64,000 nucleotides of DNA from the NCBI RefSeq assembly GCF_949628265.1, contig NC_088790.1:22324545-22388544 (forward strand), in the 5' to 3' direction. The notes below the pieces were generated by a model. It saw only the letters and a list, made by a program, of their open reading frames with translations. It made no database searches and had not been told where the DNA came from. Positions 1 to 11,731 of this stretch are shown in pieces (position 1 is the first letter of the stretch; the number at the start of each line of letters is the position of its first letter). Origin of the DNA: Cloeon dipterum. Lineage: Eukaryota > Arthropoda > Insecta > Ephemeroptera > Baetidae. A program made the position numbers and the translations under genes.

Positions 1-2894
1 GTTAGTGTACGGTCCCGTACGGTTCAAAAGGCTAAAAATTGCATGATGCGTGCTCTTGTGATGGTTCCGCAATGATTGGAAGCTTAGAAAAAATAGCCGA
101 CTGATTTCACAGCCCTAATATTATTAGTAGCTGAAGCATTTTTATTTTTCAATCAAATGAAATTTCAGAACAAGATGAAAAACACGGAAATTTTTGCAAC
201 ATTTCAACTGACATATTTTACGTGTGTTCAACCGGCAATCCAATACATGTGCCGCATTTTTGTTGAAAGACAAGAGCGGCCTAAGGTTAGGCTTTGCGGA
301 GAGAAGAATTCGCGATGTATGCCTGTGTGTTGAGCCAGCAAAAAAGATGATGTTCGACTCGTGCGTACGTTGGTTGGCAGACGATGGAGCTCCGGAGGCG
401 CGTTATGCCGTCAACGCGAGAGCCTAGAAGATACGACGACTCGAGCAGGAAGACCCTGTCTCTCTCGGCTGGGCGACAAGCCCCAGATAAAACTGGCACA
501 CAATGCGCGCGACGAGAGTAGTGGCTCCGGGCTCGGGGTCCGTGGAGGTAGATAAGGCCCTTGAGATGACGGGAAGGCATCAGGGCGCTGCTCACGAATG
601 TCAACTGATAAGCGAGACAACGCACAGGAAAGGACAAACCTTTCCGCTTGGCCAATTAAATTAAACTCTACAGCTCTTCACACACGGAAGCCGGTGAGAT
701 TTTATTTAATTGCTGAATTTTTGCGCCTGCTGTGTTTGTTTAGTTCACGTCCGCGCGGACAAACAAACATTCTATCGTGATGACTTTCCGTAATTAGCGT
801 TTTCCATTTGCCGAAACACTGAGTGAAACAAATTAATTTGTTTGTGTGGACATTGCCGCGTCCATAGTGTTTGCTGTACAAGATGATAATTAAATATTTT
901 CACAGTCGTAAATTCCAGATCAAAAAAGAAAAAAATATATATAGTACGTATATTGCAGAGAGAGCTATAATTTTGTTTAATTTATTTTCCAAAAATATTC
1001 AAAATAAATTTTAAAATTAACTTGTGGTTTAGAAAAATATTGCAAATATTATTTATATTTGAGAAATTGAATAATTTTCTGAGCCTCGTCAATCGTTATG
1101 TGACATTTTAATAAGTACGGAACGGAGCGTGCATTATAAAGCCGTTTGGAACGTCCAAATACTCCGTAATAAGTTTCATTGCTTCGCTTTTAATATCTTT
1201 TACACAAGGGTTGACTTTTAAATTTGAATTCTAAAGTACTAAAAATTTGTCTTACAGAACCAAAATGTTTTTTTTTTAATTCGATAATAGCCTCATATAT
1301 TTCAACATATTTGTACCTTGGAACTGGTACCCAGCATAGAAAATGTAACTATTATATATGTCATATATGCATACTTATTTAGTTAATTCAATTCTTTAAA
1401 ATAAATAAGCTACCACTTGATTAATTAGTTTGCAAAAAACTAAACAAAAAATGATTAAGATTCTCATAAATGTAATTCTAAAAAGCAATATTATGTAATA
1501 ACAACATCAACATAGCATTAAAAAAATTTGTTTTTGCAAAACACGCGCGTGAAGGTTAAAAACTAAATCTCGAGGAATTTCATTGCGTGAATTTCCTACA
1601 ACTAAAATGTAAAACTTTTTCTAGAATGATTTACGATGAACACCGAAGTAAAAAATTTCTCCTCTTGCGCGTTGTTTACATTTTCCAGTCGACGGACTCG
1701 CGTTTCAGCTTTTCGCTCTTGATGTCAGATGCAATCTGAGCAGCGTGGATTGAAACATGTGCGGTGATTTACGGCGCTAATTCTACAGAGAGGGCGGAGA
1801 AAGTGCATCAGAGATTCATTAAAGAAGCAGCCGAGCGAACGAGCATTTCGTTTGAAACAAAGGCCTTTAGCCGGCGGCCAACTGGTCAAGCGAGCTTTTT
1901 TCACAAAGCTATGCGCTGCACTCTCGCGAGTTTGCGGCGAGAACGAAATTAAAATCACTCTGGGCAATTTCGTTTCGATTGCCACCAAGTCTGTTTTATG
2001 TGCAATTACATTGCTCATTAAAAAGATATTTTTATGGGTTCTGGATTACTTATTCTCTAGCGCGTTTGCAATTATTAAAACGGAACAGCTTAAATGGAGC
2101 TCGACCATGAGCAAAACTGGGTGGAATGATTATTTTTTAATTATGAAACCATTGTTTGTGCAAACATAGGTAATTAGTATCACAATATTCCACTTTTCAT
2201 GGTTGTTAGTTTCAATCCTTTCGAACGATCGTAGACAAAAAAACACAGAAAAAATACTAACAAATATCAGCAAAATGATAGTACTGCTATTGCATAAATT
2301 GAGATGAGTAAATATCGTAAATATAATCATAATATTTTCCAAAATTTTAAATCGTGGGAAAGTGGATTCCGGTTTTTTACACAAATCAATAATTGTTTTA
2401 AAAATTGCAGTTATTTCCGGAAAAACCACTGGACAGAATCAGATACACGAATTTTTTTTTTCGAAAGCTTGAAGCACTCAACGCAGTGGGGTGGAGAGTT
2501 ATCATGCCTAAGCCATTTCTCGTACCTAGAATAGTGTCAAGAAAAGTTGAATGACATGAATATTTCTCTTTGCGACGCAGAGAACTTGAGGTTTAGTCCA
2601 GAAATTCTTTTGACAAAGACTCCTTTTGTTTATTTAATGTTTTAAATCAACCACATTTTTTCTCACGGAGAGCACACGTGTGTTAAAAGTATGACCCCTC
2701 TGCCAGCACATTTCCAAACTCACACGCACCCGGCCTCTGAGCCTTTTTCCTGCTGGCAATTCCTCGTTTGCCAGTCGGACTGAGTGATTATTTCCCGGGG
2801 TACGCACTTGCCGCACTCAGCCAACGTTTTCAACGAGCGTTTCTCGTTTCTTTTTCACCTCTCGTTTTAATTAATGCCCGTCTTTGCCTCGCAG
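1..2894. other. AT-rich upstream DNA without a recognised gene
   Basis: No exon with recognisable protein similarity was found here on either strand. Bases about 360-560 are richer in G+C and open in several frames, but the translations look like low-complexity shadows and have no splice-linked partner. The missing first coding exon of the arrestin gene that follows should lie here or further left. I saw no segment encoding a typical arrestin N-terminal strand that ends in a phase-1 donor. Confidence 0.5.
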
Positions 2895-5800
2895 GTCTGC
2901 ACTTCCATGTCGTGGGTGAAGGTGTGGTTCGCGTGCGCAGCGGTCGCCACGAACGCCTCTACGACAAAGAGAACTACATCGACTTCCGCATGAGACTGCT
3001 CGGCGAGCCGGGTAAGTGTAGTTTTTTTATTCCCCTTTCACCCGAAAATAATTCGTAGCAGTTGACGAAAAATTGCCTCCTCTGCACTTTCGTTGCAAAA
3101 GTTGAGGTCGACGCTGCGAATACTGATTAGGCCAATTGTTATTCATACCTGCGTCTGCCTTTTTGGCGTGGAAAGACTGAAATTGTTGCCCGCACGTCCG
3201 CGCTCGGACCCTTTTGTAAAAAAGGATCATATTTACGGCCCGACTATGTCTTTTTCTGTTTTCGCAATTATGCAAATTACTGCGATATTTTAAGCCTTAA
3301 ATTTATGCGACGGGAAAACATAAAATCGAATGGTCGTAAAAGTGTGACATTAAAGCCTGAACTAATTTTGCCAGAAGTAATAAAAACCTCGTTCCATCAA
3401 TTTTTATATGCATTAGATTCCTGTGAAATGCAAATTTTGCCTTCAAAATTATCCAGAGACAAGAAACAAATTTAAATGTAAATCAAAAAGAATTAAATAT
3501 CTTGGGAATTCACGTTGCAGTTACTTTTCTCCGGTTTGCTGTCGATTAACCTCTCTAAATCCTTGTCCGATAACTCGGTCATTGTTTTGCGGCAATTTTT
3601 CAGAGCCTGCCCTGCTGCATTATTTATTTTCACATGGCCATTAGGTGGGCAAATCGACTTAAGTCAAACGTGGAAAGAAAGCAAGCGCCGGCAGCTTTTA
3701 TCTAAATTAAACGCATTCATCAGTCTGTGGAGGGCTGCACAAAAAGAGGATGTGATAGTGCATGGCAACGTCAAGACACTTCTTTGTTGCCGCGCAGAAT
3801 GGTAAATGTAATGCAACATGCATAATGGAACAATGTATAGTTTAATGGCAAACATGGCGCGGAGCATGATGTGTGCTCGGCTCGCGGTTGATTACTCTCA
3901 TCTCTCCTGGTGCTGCGCGTTTTTCAGTGCAAATTATGGAAATTCGCTGCCTGGTTGGTTAAAAATTCACGACGCGTGTGAAATGCAAACTCTGTACTTT
4001 TTCATGTCCTGTTTTTTTCCAGGGGCATCAGTTTTCGAATTTTCCTTGGGTTGAAAAGAGATGATTTTTTGCATTGCTGTGAAGTGAAAATTGATGGAAA
4101 CGGGTAAAAATAAGTGGTCAATTCAATTCCTTCAAAATCAAACGCAGAGAGGTTGAAAAGCATTGTTCAGGACAGCAAAATGGACACACAAATATAATAA
4201 TTGTTGAATTTGTCTATTTAATAAATTTGTTGTGGAATCCAGTTCAATATTTTAGAGATTTTATAGATCTAAAGTTTCCGCAACAATAAATCAATATTTT
4301 CTCAAAATATAACACAGCTTGAGAGTACTTTCATGACTGATCTCAATTCTCCTCCTTGTAATCTGTTCAACCGTGTGTGGAATATGTGCGGAAAATTTTT
4401 GTTCTAAGCAGTGAAGGTATAAATAATTAAATTCACCTTTAAGAGAAGTTTGCCAATTTTTGCGTCGTTGACCGCAGATGGTTTTCTGCGTTTCATGGAA
4501 ATCTCAGCTCGAGATTTATAAAGTTTGGCACGTCAAAGGATAAAAGTTGGACGCGTTGGAAACTTCATAACGAGACTGGATTAATTTTGCGCCATCTTAT
4601 ATTATATTTAAACAAGTTTCCGCCTCATAACGTCTCGTTAAGTGCCGCGAAGTTGTCGTGTTGCGCCATGCAGCAATTAAGAAAACTCCCCCTGCCTTCC
4701 AATTTCAATTTAATCCGTGCACACTCTCAGCGTAATGAAACGAATTACTTCTAAATGAATATTTTGCAACTTTTAATTAAACTCAGCGCAAATCCGTACA
4801 TTTTTTTATTCAAATCTTCTTACTTTATTTAATCCTGGTTCAATTTTTCCAGGTCAGGGGCCTTCGGTGCTCTCTCCTGGGATCCACAGCTTCCCTTTCA
4901 AACTGGGACTGCCACTGGGACTGCCGTCCACCTTCCTCGGAAAACACGGCTGGATTCAGTACTACTGCAAGGCGGCCCTGCGCGAGCCCAACGGACTCAC
5001 GCACAAAAACCAGCAGGTCTTCATCGTCATGAACCCGATCGATCTGAATCTCGAGCCGCCGATTTTGGCAGTGAGTATTTACTTCCGTAATTCAGGTCCA
5101 ATCTGTTCTAAGACAAGATAAGAAAACATTACAGAAAAATCAATCAAAATTATGATTTTTTTACCGTTTAATTTTCTTAATCAAATTTGTAGTGCATTTC
5201 ATTAAAAAAGGAGCTGCTTTTACACTTAATCACGGGGAAATTGTGTATGACATTATTTATTTAGGCCAACAGTAACTTTTTATATCAAGACATTAATAGT
5301 ACATAATTTACAGCTGTGTTAATTCTCGTTGGAAATTAAACAGAAAACATTTTACAGCAAAAAACCTCGACAGTAGCTATGTCGGTGCTGTCCCGCTGCT
5401 CAATTTTGGGGCTTGCTTATTTTCAGTCTCGACTCACACGCAGTCAGTGCCGGCAGGCGGGCGGCGGGCACTTTCCGCGGACCTAAAATGGCTCGTTTTC
5501 CATTTGCAACCGGGCTTGTGAATTATTAATGCAAAACAACTCGCACTAATTATGAGCCGGCTGGCTTTTCATCCAACTGCTCACTCGGGCTGGCAATTAA
5601 ATTCGTGTTTGTGCTCTGCTCTAGCCGAGCCAGCACAGAGAGCGGCGGCGGTGGCGGCAGTAGCAAGAAACAAACTTTGATACAGGCTTAATCTCTGCCG
5701 CGCGCGTACACACAACTGACGGGGGGCGCAAGCAAAAGTTGCTCTCATTCGCGAACAACAAAAGAAAGCAGCCGCGGCAGCTCGGGTTAAAAGGCGCAAA

Positions 5801-8618
5801 TTCGTTTCGCCCCCTGTGAAATGCAAGCGCCGTAGTCGGTGAATAAAATGAATGGACGAGAATGAATGAAACCGAGCAGCTTTTTTCGCCGATGTTTGTT
5901 CTGCGCTTGTACCAACAATGCCGTGTTTGCTTTCAAAATGTGAATTTCGCGTCCAGGGAGTCCGCACAAAACCTGCATTCTTGCCAGGGACTCGTGTCAC
6001 CAGCGCAGGGTGATGAAATATTTTTACAAAGGTTTTAATCCCATTTTAATAATGCTTAACAAAAGCCAAACTGGTTGATTAACAAATGATGACTTTTTTA
6101 TTGATAATTTTAAACTATAGTTTACTCTAGTAAGAAATGAACCGCCAAAAATCTTCAGCAGATACATACTGGAATTACTTTATTCTGTAGGAACTTTTTT
6201 CAACCCTGAAATATCTGTAAATAAAAAACATAATATTTATTTGCTCTTCAAATTTTAGGGAAAGTATTGGCTATTTTTTACTCCAGGTGCAGAACGTGAA
6301 TAAAAGGTCGCGGGCACTAACATCTGTAGTTAAACTAATTTTTCAAAACACTTGAATAGCACAATAAATTAATGTATTACGTTTTAAACATTTTCATTTT
6401 CACTGGGCGGCCCTGAGGGTTGAAATTCAGGTTAGAAATAAAATAATGCACTGTCAGAGTTTGGTTCGTGCTGATTATATTCATGTGACATTAATTTAAA
6501 TACGCGTACGTATCTTTTTAAATACTTAGTGGTTTTTGAGCATCGCAGTAGTTCTGTAACATTCCAAATACTCCCAAGAACTGTTCCTCTACAACCTTTT
6601 TCTTGATAATTTCGTTCAATTAATTAATCGTTTACATTTTATCTTATGCGTTTCTAAAGTTTGACCTGACGCCAAAGAAATAAATAGATCATAAATTAAT
6701 AATTCATATGTATTTTATTCCCTCAGCAACCGTTCCGGTGCGAGATCGAGCACCGACTGGGCATCACGTGCTTCTCGTCTGGCCCGGTTTTGTGCCGAGT
6801 GGCCCTTGACCGCGGCGGCTATGTCCCGGGTGAAACCATTGGCATCTCTGCGCTCGTGCACAACCGCAGCAAAGTGACCATCAAGTACACGAAAGCCTCC
6901 CTCACCGAGGTGAGACGCACACCATGCACATAGCTCACGTTCATTATTGATCTCTTTCTCCCTCTCTGTCGTGCGGTGCGCAGACGGTCCAGTACCTGGC
7001 GAGGAGCAAGGTGGTGCAGGCCGAGACCAGGGAGCTGGCCTCCCTGTCCAGAGGCAAAATCAAGCCCGGCGACAAGGATGAGTGGCTGAACGAGCAGCTC
7101 TACGTGCCGCCCCTACCACCCACTAATCTTAGAGGATGCAACCTCATCAGGATCCAGTATGACGTCTATGTGAGTTTGAATTTAAATTATTCGTTGAAAT
7201 TTACGCCTAAAATTCATATTGCTGCATCTTAAATATTTTTCGTAATCCAAAAAATATTTGGCACAGCACACCGTAGCTAATTTGAATAGTCATCGACTTT
7301 AGGTTCTTTCTAAAAGCATTTTCATGCAGTTTTCAATGCATATTATTTCATTAAAATACTTCAAGGTTTTCAGAAATGTTCAAAATTTAAGTATTAAAAT
7401 AATTTACAGGATACTTATCAGCTCAAAAAGTTGCAAAATGAATTTAATAGTAATAACATACTTGACGGATACTAAACCGTTTGAAAAGCAATTGATTGGT
7501 ACTCTCTGGTTCTTAGAAATTAAAAAAGGTGAAGTCATGTAGGCGTGACTTGCAAATGTCTGCTTGTGAAAAAGGCTACAATTCCAGTTCTGGCCAACCA
7601 ACGCAGGAATGCAAAAAGCGCGGATTAAAATGGATTTTAAAAATCTGGTTTTACGCAAGTTCTCAAAGTAAAGAGAAAAATTGGAGCAAAACCCTTTCAC
7701 AAAAAGACCAGGATTAACAAACTCGCTGCTTGATTTTAAGAATACTGAATACTAAAGAAATTTAGCTCTCATCTAAACGACGAGTTTACAAGTACTAACT
7801 AAATTTCTTAAAATTTACTGTGCCAAGTTGTTTGGTCAAAATCGATGAAATTTTCCAATTAAATTAAAAAATACAATTTCGCCAAAATGCGGACAAAAAT
7901 CTAGGAATTACTTGTTCCCTAGATTTTTTCATCAAGCTATTTACTGTCATTATTTTCGATCTGGAAATTCTGTGTATCATTAAAATTTCTTTTCGTTTTT
8001 TTTAGTTCATTTTGTCCCTGTCCGAGGACCGGGAAGGGCGCGCATTTCCATTTCCATTTTTTCTTGCAAAGGCTCGAGATCGAGAAGCTTGAACAATATC
8101 TCGAAATTTACTGAGGGTCTTGCAAAGTATAGAAAAAAATGTGGCGAAAATGCACGTATGTGTCATATAGCTCCATTTTAGTGTTTACTTGCTCCAAATA
8201 TCATAAATATCGCTCACTTTCTCATCTCTTTCCGAGCGAAAATTTAGGCTATAAAAACTAACTGTTTTGCACCAAAAAATGAATTTTGGTTTGACAAAAA
8301 AAAATCACGAGGGTAAAACTGGACAGAAAACGTGCATTCTTAAAAACATTTCACAAAAAACTCAATCAAACATGAAAATACATTTTTGAAATTGTAAAAT
8401 ATGTATCAATGAATGAAATAACGTTTTCCTCTCTATTGTTTTAGTTCATCATAGACCCAAAGAGTATGGAGAAGGAAATCAAGTTGCAGCTGCCGATCAT
8501 GATGGCGACCTACCCGCTGCGCACCAACGAAGGCACTTTGGCCCGCAAGCAGGGCGCCCACTACCCGTCAACGCTGCCCATCTTCCGTCCCTGGCTGGAC
8601 GAAAAAACCTTTGATTGA
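2895..8618 (+). CDS. Arrestin domain-containing protein (alpha-arrestin-like), 5' end missing
   Basis: Five exons splice in frame: 2895-3011, 4853-5070, 6727-6909, 6984-7169 and 8445-8618, giving about 293 residues up to a TGA. The order matches an arrestin fold. Exon 1 opens in an N-domain strand (GLHFHVVGEG). Exon 2 carries the conserved GPSVLSPGIHSFPFKLGLP stretch, and exon 3 starts the C-domain (VLDRGGYVPGE-like, here RVALDRGGYVPGE). Exon 4 has the family signature YVPPLPPTNLRGCNLIRIQY. Family members act as adaptors in endocytosis and ubiquitin-dependent trafficking of membrane proteins. The protein ends in a short tail (PIFRPWLDEKTFD) with no PPxY motif, so recruitment of NEDD4-type ligases through PPxY is not supported. 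The first exon begins in phase 1, so at least one upstream exon is missing. Introns 1, 2 and 4 are long (1.3-1.8 kb), unlike most introns in the window. I cannot say which ARRDC orthologue this is. Confidence 0.88.
5400..5990. other. GC-rich island inside arrestin intron 2
   Basis: This part of the 1.66-kb intron is markedly richer in G+C and CpG than its AT-rich flanks. It includes GCGG/GGCGGC runs near 5440-5480 and 5640-5660. It holds open frames on the minus strand, but their translation is Ala/Arg-rich and resembles no family I know. An internal promoter or alternative first exon is one reading; a neutral GC patch is another. Confidence 0.3.
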
Positions 8619-9726
8619 TGAGTTTTGCAGCGAAAAGAGACTCGAATTTTGATGATGCCATTACCCCACTCTCACTCGCTCGGCGCGCGGCGGCGTGCAC
8701 ATGCGGCTTTGCACTCTTTTTTGCTCTGCGAGCGAGCCATAACAGATTTTCGCTTGAAATAATAGGGCCGTGTTTTTCATCGCTCGATTAAAAAGAAACT
8801 TTCCCCAGTGACTAAAAACTCAAGCTAATGGAATGTTATTAACAACGGCCAATTTTACTTTTGCCCTCCTGAAACGAACGAAAATATAACTAATGCGAAG
8901 TGCCGAGAAGTCACCCTTTACGCGCTAACTAACAATGAGGGAAGAAATTGAAATGATCGTGACTGAATTTGTAGTTTCGGCAGCTTTCGACAAGCTCAAT
9001 TACGGTGTCGGAATAACAGAGTGCTTGTAATAACAATGGATTTAAAATAGATTAATGTATTTTTTATTTTATCATTGTGTGTGAGCGAAAGTTAGTGAGA
9101 CTTTAAGATGTGAAATATGGGATAAACGTTTAGGAAAAATCAAATCCCATAATTGTACTAAAAGATTGACTAGAATTAATCAGGTGATTGATTTTTCAAT
9201 CGACTGTGCGAGTGACATCTCAACATTCTACTATGAAGTGGATTCAATGAAATCGTGCATTTTGCCATTGTTGTGTGACTTGCATAAAAATGTGTACTGC
9301 GATGACGCAATAAACATAAATTTAACAGCGAACATTTCTTATCGTTTCATTTTTTATTTCTTCAAGGTTTCTTTCACGGCTCAAGCAAACTGTGGCGTTT
9401 TAAAAAAAAATTCTGGAGTTTTTTGCTTTCGTCTAAATAATAGGGATGCAAAAAATATTGCGCGGCTTCTATGTTCAAAGCGAGCTGAAGTTAGCTCGTA
9501 GTTTGGCAACTCTCCTCCAGGGAGACACACACCTCGGCATCCTCGCTTCTTTTAATTCAAGCGACTATCAACTGAGTGCGTTTTTCGCGATGCTCGAGGT
9601 TCCAATGAAAAATAAAAATAGAGGAACAGCTGTAGCAGTGCAAGAGCCGGTCCGACAAAGGTCCTCCTATCACAAGGACCTAATGGAACCTAACACCTAA
9701 CTTAAGCCTGAAGAAACCTTAAGAGA
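8619..9726. other. Arrestin 3' UTR and SETD9 upstream region
   Basis: About 1.1 kb between two same-strand genes. The first part is presumably the arrestin 3' UTR. The last 250 bases (from about 9480) are more GC-balanced and probably hold the SETD9 promoter and 5' UTR. The small open frames here have no recognisable product. Confidence 0.4.
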
Positions 9727-11090
9727 ATGGTCGTGGACAAGATTACAAAATTCCTGAGCAGCAAATGGAAAAACTACAAATTTCGCTTTGTTCCGTGGGT
9801 GGCAATCAATCTGCATCACAAGTTAGTACGTTAAAAAATTTACTGTACTATTTTCATTGCAAAGCAAAATTATGACACAATATTATGTTGTAATATTTTA
9901 TGTAATTGCCATTTTTTATTTTTGAATTAAAATAAATTAATTTCTCTTTCTCTCCCTTCAATATTTTGTAAGTTAATAACACCTGTTGAAACTGTTCAAA
10001 CTATTAACCACACAACTTAATTTTGTTTCTTTTATCATGCAGAATGAAAGACAACGCTCGGATTGTTCCCTCTGCGGCGGCTGACCCTTTGATTTCTTCT
10101 AGCAAAGTTTTGACGCAACTTTCAAAAGTGGTCCCTTTTCTTGTCAGGCCAAAGAAACCTGAAGACAGCATTGCAACTTACAGCGAAAAGAGCAGAAAAG
10201 TGAGCGAAAATATAATGGCACTTAAATTAATTATTGTATGATAGTTCTATGATTTTTAAATTTAACAAAAATATTAACTGAAGTTGTAATTCCAAGAACA
10301 TTTTCAGATTATGTTTTTGAAGCTTGGTTTTTCCATTGAAAGAGGTCCAAGTCTTATACCTGGTGGCGGCACAGGAGTCTTTGTGAACAGAGGCCGAGTC
10401 CGTAAAGGCCAGGTAGTGGCACTGTATCCTGGTACTGCTGAATTTCGATCAATTATCATTTTAGAACTAATTGCAAACTCCTGCAGGAACCATCTACAGG
10501 TCGTTTGAACCAATTCTGCTGGCTTCCATAAACAATCCGTTCATTTTTCGGTGTCTGGATGGCACTCACATTGATGGAAAAGACTGGGGACTGTCTAGAC
10601 TGGTTTTTAAGTAAGTGTGAATTTAATTGATGCTGGATAGGTTATAATAGACCATTTACGTATATTATAGATCCTGTGCTGGACGTGACAGAATGGGCCC
10701 GAGAGAAGTGGCTGACATTTCGTGGCTGACCAAGAACCCTATTAACCCTTTAAATGTGGGCCAGTATGTCAACAATCACACTAAAGGTAGCATAATATAT
10801 TCATAAAAATTATTTAGGAGGCTTGAAACTAAAAGGAAAATTAATTTGTTTAACTTAATTCAAGGAATTAAGAAAAATTCCCATAAATTGCAGATTACCC
10901 CAGCAATGTGGCTTATCAAGAGGTAGAGCTGTCTGAGGGCTTAAGCCATGAAACGCGGTCCATGATGCCCTACGTTAATTACAGTGGAGGCAGAGGGTTG
11001 CCAAACAGGATCGTCGCCCTGGTGGCTACAAGGAATATTGAGCAGGGAGAAGAAATTCTATCCTCCTACCTGACCCTTGTGGGAAAATAG
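9727..11090 (+). CDS. SETD9: SET domain-containing protein 9 (SETD9-like)
   Basis: Six exons join in frame: 9727-9821, 10043-10199, 10308-10431, 10497-10610, 10671-10786 and 10894-11090 (TAG). The predicted protein is about 267 residues, close to human SETD9 (299). The ATG at 9727 gives the family N-terminus, with KWKNYKFRFVPWVAINLHHK matching the human YKYRFVPWIALNL region. Further conserved pieces are GVFVNRGRVRKGQVVALYPG, NNPFIFRCLDGTHIDGKD, SCAGRDRMGP, NPLNVGQYVNNHT, and the C-terminal RNIEQGEEILSSY. The last is the SET-like end that in this family replaces the usual N-H-S core. The substrate of SETD9 is not known to me. The 65-bp intron 3 is easily missed because its sequence stays open in frame. 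The gene converges on a small minus-strand gene ending near 11190. Confidence 0.92.
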
Positions 11091-11269
11091 ACCTTATAAA
11101 TCAGTTCAGATCCATGATTAAATTTGTACAATTTCTGAAATATTTAGTTTGTTTTGCTGACGAAAAATTTAAACCAATCAGAGTTAAAGCGTGTCAAAAA
11201 TACCTTTATTTCCATCCCAAATGGATTATTTTATGGTTATACCAGCAATATAATTGTTTGGAATTTTTC

Positions 11270-11731
11270 TCAAATAGAAATTTTGACTAGTTTGTTGACG
11301 TTTGCAACCTTACTTTGCTCGTTCAAATTTTCCTCTTCCTTCAGTTCCTGCTCGCACTTCATCCAGTTATCAACTTTTGATTCTTTATCAGAACCGCTCT
11401 CATCATTTGCAGCATGCATCGCCGCATTGATCAGCCTGCTGTTCGTTCTGGCCAATATATGAATCACGTCCAACAGCTTCTAGTTTTGACAGAAAACATT
11501 CAAATACAAAATAATTTAAAACAGTGCGACAGATCTTCTAACTTTGTGGTCAAGAAGGTCAACTCCTTGCTTTTTCCTCAGGATCATGTCTGAATTCTCC
11601 CCGTGAGGCTGTTCAGCCAAAGTCAACTGGAAAAAGAGTTTATCGAACAATGATAAATTAGCTTTTCTATTACTCACCTGAAAATAAGACAGAACGGCAG
11701 CGGTCACCAAAAGCACCAAAGTAGTTTTCAT
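11270..11731 (-). CDS. Small predicted secreted protein, function unknown
   Basis: Three exons read on the minus strand: 11731-11678, 11626-11543 and 11479-11270, giving about 115 residues. Exon 1 encodes a textbook signal peptide (MKTTLVLLVTAAVLSYFQ) ending at a strong GTGAGT donor. Exon 2 is short and hydrophilic. Exon 3 encodes a helical segment followed by an acidic, Glu/Lys-rich tail with a single cysteine, so a disulfide-rich toxin or antimicrobial fold is unlikely. The exon 2 donor is the uncertain part: I chose GTTAGA at 11542 because it keeps the frame. An AATAAA on the minus strand (plus-strand TTTATT at 11205-11210) lies just beyond the stop and supports a real 3' end. I recognise no family; a peptide precursor or a short-lived secreted protein are both possible. 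Confidence 0.5.

Noticed and set aside
287-655. 122-codon minus-strand open frame in the GC-richer left edge
   Set aside because: Overlapping frames are open on both strands, the translation has no family resemblance, and no splice partner or poly(A) context was seen; probably composition-driven.
5581-6000. 139-codon minus-strand open frame inside arrestin intron 2
   Set aside because: Ala/Arg/Cys-rich low-complexity product from a GC island, with no recognisable domain and no supporting signals.
8005-8089. Possible alternative last exon of the arrestin gene (FILSLSEDREG...)
   Set aside because: The frame is open to a stop, but the sequence does not resemble the conserved arrestin tail and belongs to a dispersed 21-mer repeat; kept only as a finding, not annotated as an exon.
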